Origin: Daucus carota subsp. sativus
Taxonomy: Eukaryota > Streptophyta > Magnoliopsida > Apiales > Apiaceae
Assembly (NCBI RefSeq): GCF_001625215.2
Contig: NC_030389.2
Location: 45,063,454-45,127,453 of the forward strand
Length of the DNA: 64,000 nucleotides
Direction of reading: 5' to 3'
The notes under the pieces are model-generated. The model did not search any database, was not told where the DNA came from, and saw only the letters and a program-made list of their open reading frames with translations. Below are positions 34,535-45,848 of this stretch, one piece after another (within the stretch, counting starts at the first letter, position 1; each line of letters begins with the position of its first letter). The position numbers were made by a program, and so were the translations under genes.

Positions 34535-35641
34535 TCATTCGACTTCTAATGCGGGCCTAGTGGTTATGGTTGTGGGATGGAACACGCTCATTTCAATAGA
34601 ACAAGATAATATGCAGAAAAGCTCCCTAACCATACGATACGATCGACATGAGAAACCCACAATGCACTTCGTCCGACAGCGACATCCCCTTGTCACTTAA
34701 ATTCAGTGTCGTTAAAAATAGAAATCAGACTTAATTGATTAATGCATGAAATAAAAATTAATTAAAGATTAATTAAATTGATTAAAGATTATTCAGATAA
34801 TTACCTGAATAATAAAGATTTTAATTAATTCAATGAGTTATCGAGCAGAAATTAATAATCGATTAATCAATATATAGAACAATATTAAAATCTAATGCTG
34901 AAAATAGTAATATCTTCTACACACTGGCCTTGTTTCTTTACACCTTTCCTTTTCGTGTATTATTATTCTTTTTTGACGCCCTGAACAGCAAACGTAGCTT
35001 TACTGTCTGATTCACAAAGGGATGGAGATAGACTTTAAACTTTTATTCTTCTAAGAAGATATGATTTACAGGGCGGTTTGGTTCAGCTTAAAATAAATGA
35101 TTTTTGCTTAAAATAAAAAAGTGAAATAGAAGTCAAAACCAAGTTAAGACTTATAAGTGATTACATTGTTTAGGAAAGAAGTAGAAATCATGAAACAAAA
35201 GTTAGTAATCCTAGTTTTTTTTAAGCACTTCTTGACTTTTTACACAAACGGTACAAATAAGTGTTTCTAACTTATAAACTCAGAAACTGGCTTAATATCT
35301 GTGGCCAAACACCACCTATAATTCATTCCTATTTTCGATTATATGCATTGTGTATTTCGGGTTATTTTTCTGTTTAAAAATAAAATAAATTCTAGTGGAG
35401 ATAAAAAATGTCAATAAAGAAAAAAGAAGCAAGACGAATAATAAAACTAGACTGAACATGTCTTTGTCTTCAACTCTTGTAATATCATATTCCCATGGCT
35501 CAAAAGCAGCCTTAAGCTTCACTATCCTTTCTCATTTGTTCTTCAATTCCCCAACACCACACCCATCAAAATCCCATACGTAATAAATCTACGTGTCCTC
35601 GGAAATTATTCATTCGACGAGATTATTCATTTATCGTAAAC
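34535..35641. other. Upstream region of the KNOX gene with a hAT-like MITE
   Basis: Contains the MITE at 35069-35318. The KNOX promoter should lie within the last 300 bp; a pyrimidine- and A-rich leader precedes the start at 35642. No other gene is visible. Confidence 0.6.
35069..35318. mobile_element. hAT-like MITE (reverse relative of 15812-16060)
   Basis: Starts cagggcggtttggttcagc and ends ggccaaacaccaccta, so the ends are inverted repeats of the form (c/t)agg...ggtttgg. Shares about 200 bp with 15812-16060 in opposite orientation. No clear target duplication remains. Confidence 0.65.
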
Positions 35642-38600
35642 ATGGACGGAATGCATGATCATAATTCGACCGAGTCGAATTTTATCATGGTACCTGATAA
35701 TTATCCGATGATGACGATGATGGTACCGCCGGAGTACGAGAGGTTCCCGGCTCACGGATCCGATGAGCTGATGTCAGCAATGAGTACTTCTAGCCGCCGT
35801 GATCGTGTTAATAATAATTTTAATAATTATATTATTAATTCGTGTCAGCCAAGTAGCTTAGTGAAAGCTAAGATTGCTTCGCATCCTTATTATCCTAGGC
35901 TTCTTCAAGCTTACATCGATTGCCAAAAGGTCTTGAGTCTTTTCTCGTCCTCTCGTAAGCTCGATATTCATTTGACTAGATTATTCATTTATCGAGATTA
36001 TTTATTTATTTCCAGGTGGGAGCGCCGCCGGAAATAACGTGTTTATTAGATGAAATTCAGCGGGAAAATGAGGTTTATGATAAAATTGATGCGGTGTCTA
36101 CCTGCGTGGGAGCCGATCCGGAGCTCGATGAATTTATGGTTTTTTTCTGGCTTTTAAATTTTAAATTTGGTGATTTTTTGTGAATTTTCAGCCTAGTTTT
36201 TGCTTATTGAGTTGTTTTTGATCAGGAAACTTACTGTAGTATTTTGGTAAAGTACAAGTCGGATCTCTCCCGGCCTTTCGATGAAGCAACAAGCTTCCTG
36301 AGTAAGATTGAAGCACAGCTCGGTGATCTCTGCAAAGGTTAGTAGTGATTCTGTTTCGTAACTTTTTAGCTTCCGCTCTTTCTAACGGTTACTCCCTCCG
36401 TCTCAAATTACTTATCCATCTAGATTTTCACACATATATATGTTAATGCAATTGAACATAAGTTTAAAAGTCAAAGTGAACATGTAATTTGGGACGGAGG
36501 AAGTAATTTTAAACCATCGCTATGCTTAATTTTTACATATAATTTCTAGCTTCAGTGATTTTATAGTTGTTTGTCCATGGTTTTCCGTAGAACAAAAACA
36601 AAACTGAAAGGTGTTCTTTATTTGTTCTTTTGTTGCGTCTTATTCGCACAAAATAACATCAATTTCTGGATCCATTGTGTAAGAATTAGTTCTTAGTTCG
36701 ACAATTTCCGGATTAGTTAGAAAAATTATCCGCTAGGCACACGATAAATAGCGTTGTAAGAACATCGAATTAGTTGCAATTATTATTTGATAGGCACGAG
36801 ACAGCAAAACGAGCACATGAGAGCGAACATGCTTAGTAAATGGTATGCACTGTAGATGTCTTCTATCTTTAAACCAACTAGTCCCCAACTCTCCATCTTG
36901 ATCATATGTTTCTTCTTTCTAGTCAGAAGGAAATTCCTTTCACACTAATTTCTTGAACAAGTGATGCATGTAACAGTAGTGAACCTAGCTTCTACAGAAA
37001 CCCTAGAACTGATCAATGGGGCCTATTTGATTAAATCTAGGTTGTGTTTTTTTAGTATAACACCATTTGGCAGAAATACATGCTTCTCTTTGTTTGTAAG
37101 TAACAACCTTAAGCAAAGTCATGAGAGTCTGCAGCTTAATAATGGAGCTTGAAATAGTAGTAGTACAATATATCTGGTCTAGGTTTACTCTCATTTCTAC
37201 TGACAAACATAGTGACTATATTTATATATTATCTCTTACTTTTCTTCTCTATTTTTGCACTTTGTTTGGTTCATGGGAGAACCAAACTTGGAAGCAAACC
37301 TCCTCATTATGATTAGACATTTCACAGTGATGAATAGTTTTATATGATTTTTTATTTTTATCATGGAAGGAACGTTGAGGCTATGATTTTATGGTTTTTT
37401 TTTACATTGAAATAATCAGACAAACCATCATGGTCACAGTTGCTGCTCTTTTAGATACTGCACCTCCTTGGCTCTTTGTCATCTGTAAATTTGAGGAAAA
37501 CTTGTGTCAAAATGAATGTCTGTATATGCATAATCAGACTATGCTAGCTAGAATTATATTATTGGCATCTCTTCATCAGTCTTAGTTATACTTATACCAG
37601 TGAAAACATGACAAGGATTCTGAAATAGTCGAGTCTAAAAGAATTAATGCAAACTTCTGAACGTCAAGTGTAGCTTAATACTCCATGTCATTCCTGCTGA
37701 CTTAAACTTTTTAATATAAAATTTTAAAGTTCAGCCAGAACCTATGGCCTAGGTTTGCCCCTTGATTCCGTCTCTGCCCACTTATTATCTTTCACACCCT
37801 TGAATTTATGTTCCAAATTAAAGTTGGTGACTTACATTAAAAGGGTCAAGACATATAATAGTATGGGTATATATTTCGACGTTATCAATTTGTGATTCAT
37901 TTGGTTAAGTTGTGGTTTATGTGAATAACTATAATGGTAATTAGATGGCATTTTGGCATAATAATTTGTCGATTAACAAAGATCTTATTAGTGAGGTCCA
38001 GGCTATAGGCAGAATTCTTGCTGGGCTTAAAATATACTACTAGTAGCAAACAGTACACTAGATCTCTGCTGTTCTACAGACAAAGATAAGGTAAAATAAG
38101 TAGTAGATGATTAAATCTCTTCTTTTCCCAAGAAAGACTAAAAGACTAATCAATTTTTGGATGGCCCTTGTGTGAGTTTTCCATTCAGCCTGTAACAGTG
38201 TGATCCACATAAACTTACCACACTAAACTTCTCAGAGTCAAATCATCAAGGCTAAAGATTGAATGACCCGATTATACAAGGGCTTATTTTCAGTTGAATA
38301 GAAGTGATCACAAGTGATCTCCAGCTTTTTCCCTTTCTTATTTGACATAATTTAACATTTTTACGATTCACTGTATTCATATTGCATTATTGTCTAAGCT
38401 CAAGTGATAAACAGATTAGTACTAAATAGTTCATGGCTCTTATACATCTCATGACCAATTGACACAGATGTCGATCTTGGTATATTTTGATACTTATGTG
38501 ATAGTAATTATGTAGCTCTGCGAGTCTCCTACCAGTTTGTATTAGGGAGAAAGGATTCAAGGAAGATGTAAAAGAAGTAAAACACTATTCCTACTTTTTC

Positions 38601-41600
38601 AAAACTAGTAGTCCGGTTTTGATTTTTCACACTTATATTAAGGTGTATATTTATTGATTAATTATTTTTCAATCTATTTTTATAATTCCAAATTTACTGT
38701 GAATTTTAATTTAGAAAAAGAATAACTTGTGCAGTTATCAGATCAATGCCCATATATGCTCAAAAATCAAACTCGACGACTATTTTGAAACAGATCGAGT
38801 AAATTTTATTTGCATGCGCGCACTTGGTGCTCCTGAGTTTGTTCTAGAATTGGGATGAAGTTAGGAAGATACGCATGAAATGAAAGAGATTAAAAGAATA
38901 CTCACTAGTGATAATAAGAAAAATACTTATATTGCAAGTCTGTTACTCCGTATTAGTTTCATAATTTATTTTTATTCGGGAGAGCACCTTAATGAAGACT
39001 CGGAGCATTTTTTAGTTGATCTGCAAATATGGAAATTCTGGTGCGGCAGTCAAAGCTGCCCTACTTTGTAGATACTTACCTAGACGAATTTCAATTCTAT
39101 AATCAGAAACGACCATCTGTCCACCATTAAAACACCAAAATTTTCAAAATTATCTTTAGGCATCCACTTCCTGGTTACACATACACTTTGGCATAAGAAT
39201 CTCATATATCTGTAGTCACGTGAAAGTGTTGATCACAAGCTCAAGAGCTTCTGTACTTGCAATAGATAAATACTTATATGGAACAAAGCTGTTTTCCTTT
39301 GTTCTAATCAATCTTTTCATGCTAAAGTTTCTCACAAAAGTCTCATTCCATGGCTGGCAACATAATAGTTAAGCTGTGCAAGTACAAATGAGATCTGATT
39401 TTTAACTTTGTTGGGTTTTATTTTATTAAGTTTTTGATTTGAATCCCTAGTTGGATTAGTTTATTCAGCTTTGTCAGGTTATAAGAGCTGTAATTGTTTC
39501 CATTAGTGATAAGTCAGAATCATTAGGCTCGAAAAGTACTGTTAGTTTATCTAATTGGAGTGATTATGGTTCTTGGTTAAGGGCTGGCAACTAATATTGT
39601 TTTTTTTGGTTAGAAGTACAAATTAGCTTTTCAACGTGTTGCATGTAATCTCTGTGATGGCCTCGTGTGCTTTTTTTTAGTTGCAATATTTTTTATTATG
39701 GTTTCTTAAGAAGAATATTCATAGACAAGATGACAGAGATCCACCTAGGTATGTAATGAGAATTTAATCATGTGGGAAGAGAGATGAATGTTGCTCAAGC
39801 ACGATCGCTTATGACAAGTGATTGTCTACAACCATCTTTGAGAGTTTTTCCCGCTTAATTACACAAAAATCCTAGAATGAGTGATAAAGAATCGAGTGAA
39901 ATCCTGCTCAAAGATGGTTGCGTCAATCGTTTAACAGGAGCAAACTCAATGCTTAAATGAAGAAGTTGGTTGAGCTGGCTAAATACGACTGTTTTTGTGA
40001 AACCTCTGATATATTCTCTGCAGTCTGTCCCTGCAGACTCCCAGTTATGCAGTTCATTCATTTGTCTACGCATTGATGCATGCTCTATATATACTTGTGC
40101 ACCAGTACTAGCCTGCCTTTTTATAACGTTCTCTGGTTTGCATTTCCTGCTTCGGAGTTAAACATACTTGGTGTATTCGATTCATTACAATTTAGATTTT
40201 TCACCTTGTTACATGGTCTTCTGGTGTCAATCTAGTGCATAAATGGTTGATTTTATGCATAGAAACCAATCTTGCACAAGTAGAAGTGAGTGTTTCCAAA
40301 TATGTACGACTAACCCTGGTGCTAGGTTCTGAAAAATACTGTGTTTCAATTTACCAGTACAACATTACTCATGCCTCCGCCCCTAGTCAAAATCGACTCA
40401 TAATATTCTAATTTATCGTTACGGTACTAATATTGTTTTTATATTATCCGTCTAAGTAAGTTATAATAAAAATCGATCACTCGTTAGAATCAACTCATAA
40501 TATTCTAATCCAACACAACCGTTTATTTATATCATTTATCAAGCACACTAACAAAAAATTAGCTCATGAGATCCTAATTTATGGAGTCCTGACAAGTCTA
40601 CGTTAAGTCCTATTCTAAGTAGGTTAACATACAATTTGGGTCACGAGATCCTAATTTACGTAGTTCAGAAGTCTGTCATCTAAGTCATTTACCGAATATC
40701 ATGACCTAATTTAGGTAGTCCAGCTAGTAATTTGTACATTTAACTTATCTACGGAGTATATATATATATACCTTAATTTACGTAATCTAGTAATCAGTGC
40801 ATCTAAGTCTATCTTACGAGTAAGCTAAATGAACGTAGCCGTGCATGTTGGACTAAACAAGCACTAGACACTAGTACAATAATTGAAGTTGATAAGGGTT
40901 TTGGGACGGAGTGAGCGCTCGTGTGTGCGAGCCAAACAAGAAACACAAGGATATGATAGGGCCGGGCTCACTCTTTTTGTGATCGGAAACGGCCCCGAAG
41001 AGATCGGGTGGCCACTTTCACATGGACTCCCGCATTTCTCGCTGCGGTTTCTGCCTTTTTGTGCATGTAGCCATTAAGTGTTGGTTCAGTTTACACACAC
41101 TCACTGCTAGGCTTATCTATCGCTTTCTGAATGGGATTCAGACACTGTGGGTTGTGGCTGTCAATTCCTTTAAGACTTTTTGTCGAGTCGTTGGGCTTCT
41201 TTTTCTGCCCCCGCGTATTAAACGTGTCTCCCTCGCCCCATGTTACTTTGCTTCCGGCCCCGCCTCCTTTAACTAGGGTTTCCGGAATCCGAGCTTTTGT
41301 TTTTCGTGAAAAACGGAAATCAGACTTACAACTGTTTGGCCAAACTTAAAAGAAGTGACTTTTTCAACTGAAAAATAAATAAGTTAATAAAGTGTTTGGA
41401 AAAGAAGCAGAAGTTGTGAGAGTGAATTTAGCATTCTTAACTTCTTAAAAGTGCTTCTATTTCTTTACACAAATAGGTCAAGAAAAGTAGAAGCCAGAAG
41501 CAGCTTCTGCTTCCGGTTGCCAAACAGGTCCAATAGGTGGAATAAGAATTAATTAAAATTAGTTAGATTGATAGATGATTAATTGAATAATGAAGATTTA

Positions 41601-43358
41601 ATCAGTTTAACGAGTTACGGAACATGAACTAATCGATAATTAATCATGATCATTCATCAATTTTGGAATAATGAACGTAAGTTAATATTATTTAATTTTC
41701 TATTAATTATAAATTACATATATTTGTTTTTTTAACTAATAACTGTAATTGTGCGTTTAAGAGGTCGAAATATATGTACCATACCATACCAACTCACTCA
41801 GTATATCCCGTTTGGACGGGATCTGAAAAGGGTAAAATGTAGTAGTCATGCCTCTAAGGTTGAAATATATGTATTAGGATCAAATAGGAAGGCTTTTATT
41901 AAATAGGAATATTATATATTTTTATATTTCATAATAGAACTGATAAATAATAATATAAAATATATTTTATTTTTGATAAGATTCGGGCTCACGTTAATAA
42001 ATAAAGGGTGGCAAGTGCTCGTGGCAGCCATGTTGGTGAATGGTGAGAGTGAAGAGATCATGTGTAGTTATTACCACGGCCACACTGATGGGCCGTACCT
42101 TGTGCTTTCGCTGTTTAGTCAGTCACTAGGATTTGGATCACAGAGGGATGGCCCAACCTATTAGGCCTTTAGAATATACCCATATACACCCACACAAATC
42201 CAGACTCTTTCTACCAAACATTTACTCACTAGCCCACCACCAATTTAATGCACAATTTAACACTCATGACTCGAACCAATTTGTACACTGCTCACTTTTC
42301 AGTGTTTTGATTTTTGAATGTTACCGTAACATGTATGTTCATTCCGGAACACGAGAGGGATACAGTCAGACCAAGATATATGTTACTCCCTCCGTCGCCC
42401 TCATTTGTTTACATTGGGGGACGGAGCTCGACACTTTAAAATGCTCGAGCAGTGTAAAAAAAGGTAAATAAATGAGAGGGACAGAGGGAGTATTATATTA
42501 TTTATTTCATAAAATATTTTTAATTTTTGATAATTTAATGTTTTCTCAGGACTTCTATAAGATTTTATTTTGTTGTAATTTTCTTAAATACATTTATGAA
42601 AAAAAATTAATGTGTTCATTCCAGTGAAGAGCTTCTTGTCTCGGTCATTACATTGTTCAATCTTTGATTCTTTGGGTTATGTTCGGTTTCACAAATTTAA
42701 ATTTTCTATCGCACATGCCTTCACTGAGACTCGTACCAAGAAAACTCGTTTATCTGTTAGTTTAAGCTTTTGCAGCATTTCAAATTCAAATGTGCATGTT
42801 TTTTTTTTCTTCTAATTTTTGCATCTTCTTAAGTTACAATCAAAAGGTCTAACTAGATATTTTTTAGCAGATGAAGGTGGTGGATCATCAGACGAAGAAT
42901 TCAGTGGAGGCGAGATAGATGTACAAGACGTGCAGACCAGAACCGAAGACAGAGAACTGAAAGACAGGCTTCTGCACAAGTTTGGCAGTCACATAAGTAA
43001 ACTGAAGATGGAATTCTCAAAGAAGAAGCAGAAAGGGAAGCTACCGAAGGAGGCAAGGGACATGTTACTCGACTGGTGGAAAGTGCATTACAAATGGCCT
43101 TACCCAACTGTACGTGTTTTCAATAAGTTTATAATTTTGCAGATACTTGGTTTAATTTATCAGGGTTTTTTTAAGTGTGATTTTTTTCTCATCCAGGAAG
43201 CTGACAAAAATTTCTTGGCCGAATCGACGGGTTTAGACCAGAAGCAAATTAACAACTGGTTTATAAATCAAAGGAAGCGTCACTGGAAACCATCAGAAGA
43301 AATGCAATTAGCTGTTATGGATAGTATATCTGGACAATTTTATCCTACTGATGACTGA
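35642..43358 (+). CDS. Class I KNOX (TALE) homeodomain protein, KNAT2/KNAT6-like
   Basis: Nuclear transcription factor that keeps meristem cells undifferentiated; family members pair with BELL homeodomain proteins. Exons: 35642-35929, 36016-36138, 36226-36337, 42871-43109, 43197-43358. KNOX1 has [23 protein letters not shown] and [19 protein letters not shown]2 has [20 protein letters not shown] and [16 protein letters not shown]. The ELK domain ([20 protein letters not shown]) precedes the TALE homeodomain with its PYP loop (HYKWPYPT) and helix 3 [15 protein letters not shown]. The protein is about 307 residues, normal for the class, and the frame is complete. Intron 3 is 6.5 kb, between KNOX2 and the ELK/homeodomain exons, the usual long intron of class I KNOX genes. 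Expression in shoot meristems is expected from the family only. Confidence 0.93.
36392..36503. mobile_element. Short Stowaway MITE in KNOX intron 3
   Basis: 112 bp beginning ctccctccgtctcaaatta and ending taatttgggacggaggaag, with TA on both sides (36390-36391, 36504-36505). Confidence 0.88.
40380..40850. repeat. Degenerate repeat field in KNOX intron 3
   Basis: Repeated blocks such as actcataatattctaat, catgagatcctaattta and cacgagatcctaatttacg recur at irregular spacing, each followed by a gta-gtc/agtc segment. Confidence 0.5.
41330..41532. mobile_element. hAT-like MITE in KNOX intron 3
   Basis: Inverted ends: ctgtttggccaaac at the left and ggttgccaaacaggt at the right, with related inner blocks (aagaagtgact and agaagcagcttctgc). 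About 200 bp, no ORF. Confidence 0.55.
42386..42490. mobile_element. Short Stowaway MITE in KNOX intron 3
   Basis: 105 bp starting ctccctccgtcgccctcatt and ending aatgagagggacagagggag, with TA borders (42384-42385, 42491-42492). Near-perfect hairpin. Confidence 0.88.
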
Positions 43359-43909
43359 TCATGGATGATGTTGATGAATTTTACGGTAATCTAATGAATA
43401 CTGGTAATTAGTCCATGCTTTCTGTAAATTCTACATTGTTACCTTTACTGGCAGAACTAGTGTCGTGTTTCTCTAATTCAAGACCTGACAATGTCCGTCT
43501 CTAGCTGCTCATACTTCTTTATGTTAAACATGTATCTAAATGAACTATATTCCAAAAGTTCAATGGAGTCCGTTAAATGGAGTACTAATAGGAGAACTAA
43601 CAATATGTTTTGCTCGTGTTTTGCAATATTTAGTTAGCAGAACATATAGTCTCCGTTTAAGGGTCTCCACTGAACTGAATCCTGAATTTTATATAAGCGT
43701 TGTTCCCATAGTAGATGATACTTACACGATTGCTATATCACCAATGATTTGCTATTCATTTATGGTTTTATGCTCAACAGTGACTGAATGGCTAACCAAT
43801 AGAATCCCCTGTGTGAAAATAACAAAGTTTGTAACGCTGAACTGAGATGATGTTCTCCCCGCGTCTTCTACAACATTTTACCTAACAATTAAGTGTATAT
43901 TTTAACAAA
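43359..43909. other. Convergent 3' flanks of KNOX and NRT2 genes
   Basis: About 550 bp separate the two stop codons of these converging genes. The 101-codon frame at 43540-43845 has no recognisable domain. Confidence 0.6.
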
Positions 43910-45700
43910 TTACCCAGGCAGAGTTGATTCTGGAGTTCCCTTTGGAGGCGAGGGAGCAGAATTCACCCTCTTACCTCTTTCACCTTTGCTGTTATGTGCA
44001 AATTTTAGGCTTGCTTTGTGATAGCCTTTTTCTTGTTCCTCTTCAGTCCATTCAGACATGTAGTAGTTCTCTTCTGTAATTCCTTTAGATGATGCACCCC
44101 AAAACAGACCTCCCCATTGTGGAAAATATATAAGCAGAATGGGAAGAGTGCAGCAGATTATCATGATTCCCATGAGAGTTATACCTGTCTCGGTTTTGAA
44201 TCTTGATCCTCTGAAGAAGATTACTTGTGTCAAAACCGCCCCTGCACTCCCACCTCCTCCAATCAACCCTGATATCACGCCAAGCGACCTGTTAAGAGAT
44301 ATAGTACCAGTTATTAGTTTCTTCATCAAGGTGAATAACTAAAGTGTTGTGCAATTCTTTTTCTCAGATCTAGGGAACGGGTATATGCTAAGTGACCAAT
44401 TCTCCCAAACCTCAAGGTGTTGGGAGGAGGGTTTACTAGGATCGTATTATATTCTAGCAGTATATCATGGAGTGCTTATTCATATCTGTTTTAAGTTCCT
44501 AAAATTAGATGGAGTGTAAATATTTATGCGTGTTTCTGAAAGAAGATACCTTCTTGAAACGAAAGGAACTACTCCATATGTAAGACCGCATGAAGCTTGG
44601 ACAAACACAGAGAATATAATCATCACAGTAACGGATGCAGTTAAAGATCCCAGTCTTCCCAAGAGAACGCAGAAGAGGCCTCCAAGAATCTGCACAACAA
44701 ACAGGGTCCAAAGCCGACCTCTCATTCCAAACCTTGCTGCCATGACATCTGAGATATAGCCTCCTAATGGCCTTGAAAATATGTTTGCTAACCCGAAGCT
44801 TGCTGCAATGATTCCTGCAGTGTGAAGATTCACTTGGAATCTGTCGTAAAAATACTGTGCAATTATGTTGTCCACAGTTAGTTCTACCCCGAAACAATAA
44901 CCATAAGTTAGTGCTAAGATCCATCCTCTATAATTTGTGACTGCCTGGTAGAACACCTTTGAGAATTTATCTTTGTGCTTATCTCCAGATCTCTCAAGCC
45001 GCGAGAAGTTCCCATCAGGCAAGTCTTGTCCTAAGAAAAAGACCGCGTATGCTGCCAAGGTCTGGAATAAAGCTGGAATGAAGAAAGCAATTCTCCATGC
45101 TGTAAACTTAGTTGCACCTATCCCATGAATAATTGAAAACACATAAGGCATTATGATCTGAGTCGCCCCGCCACCAAGGTTCCCCCAACCTCCAGTTAGG
45201 CCATTAGCAGTGCCAACGACAGTAGCAGAAAACATTGAGCTCATCCAGTACTGAGTTGACACAAAAGTGGCAATTGAAAAACCAATCAGAAAACGGACAA
45301 CTATAAACGAGGCTGCAGAGTTCGCTATAGCACAGCAGTAAACTGCTGGTGTCGTGAGGAGCATCAGTGAGGCAGAGGCCACACGCGGTCCAAACAAGTC
45401 ACATAGCGTTCCCATCATGATCCTTGCAAACACTGCTCCCGACACAGCTGCAATCCCTGCATTACCTATGTCTGTTGATGTCAAGTTGAGGTTATCGCGA
45501 ATAACAGGTATAAGGGGTGGAGCAGCAAAGGTTGACACAAAACAAGCAAAGAACGAGACATAAGACAGATGAAATGCTCTCATATGAGGAGCTGCAACAG
45601 AGTGGATTTTCAGCTTGGTGGCCTTATGCTCCGAATCCACAGGTATCGAAAAAGGCCTGTTGTTTCCTCCTCTTTCGGGTTCTGACTGAGCTTCCTCCAT
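43910..45700 (-). CDS. NRT2.5: High-affinity nitrate transporter NRT2, NRT2.5-like
   Basis: Plasma-membrane proton-coupled nitrate importer of the MFS/NNP family; family members work with NAR2/NRT3.1. Two exons, 44550-45700 and 43910-44288, join at VSRR|SLGV. The protein is about 510 residues with twelve predicted membrane spans. Diagnostic segments are [57 protein letters not shown], the NNP signature [12 protein letters not shown], and [14 protein letters not shown]. The cytosolic tail has [20 protein letters not shown] and [27 protein letters not shown] and the short N-terminus are closer to NRT2.5 than to NRT2.1/2.4. Studied NRT2.5 genes are induced by long nitrogen starvation. A TATA box lies at 45841-45848. 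The frame is intact. Confidence 0.93.
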
Positions 45701-45840
45701 CTCAACTCTACCAATTCTGTCTGCTCAGCTCAAATTCTTAGTCCTGCTAAGAATTTTTTGAGTGACTTAAAAATTGCAGACAGTCTGTGGTGATTATGTA
45801 CCGAAATTCGCAAGAAAGTGACAGGGGAAAGCAGACTAGC

Positions 45841-45848
45841 TATTTATA
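45841..45848 (-). promoter_or_regulatory. TATA box of the NRT2 gene
   Basis: The minus strand reads ccaTATAAATAgc about 140 bp upstream of the start codon, which would place transcription initiation near 45810 with a leader of about 110 nt. Confidence 0.6.

Larger units (their letters stand above)
36506..42385. other. Bulk of KNOX intron 3
   Basis: AT-rich intron sequence with no domain-bearing frame. It holds a degenerate repeat field (40380-40850), a hAT-like MITE (41330-41532) and a second Stowaway MITE near its 3' end. Several 60-80-codon frames occur but show no homology I recognise. Conserved regulatory elements would be expected here but cannot be identified from one sequence. Confidence 0.6.
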
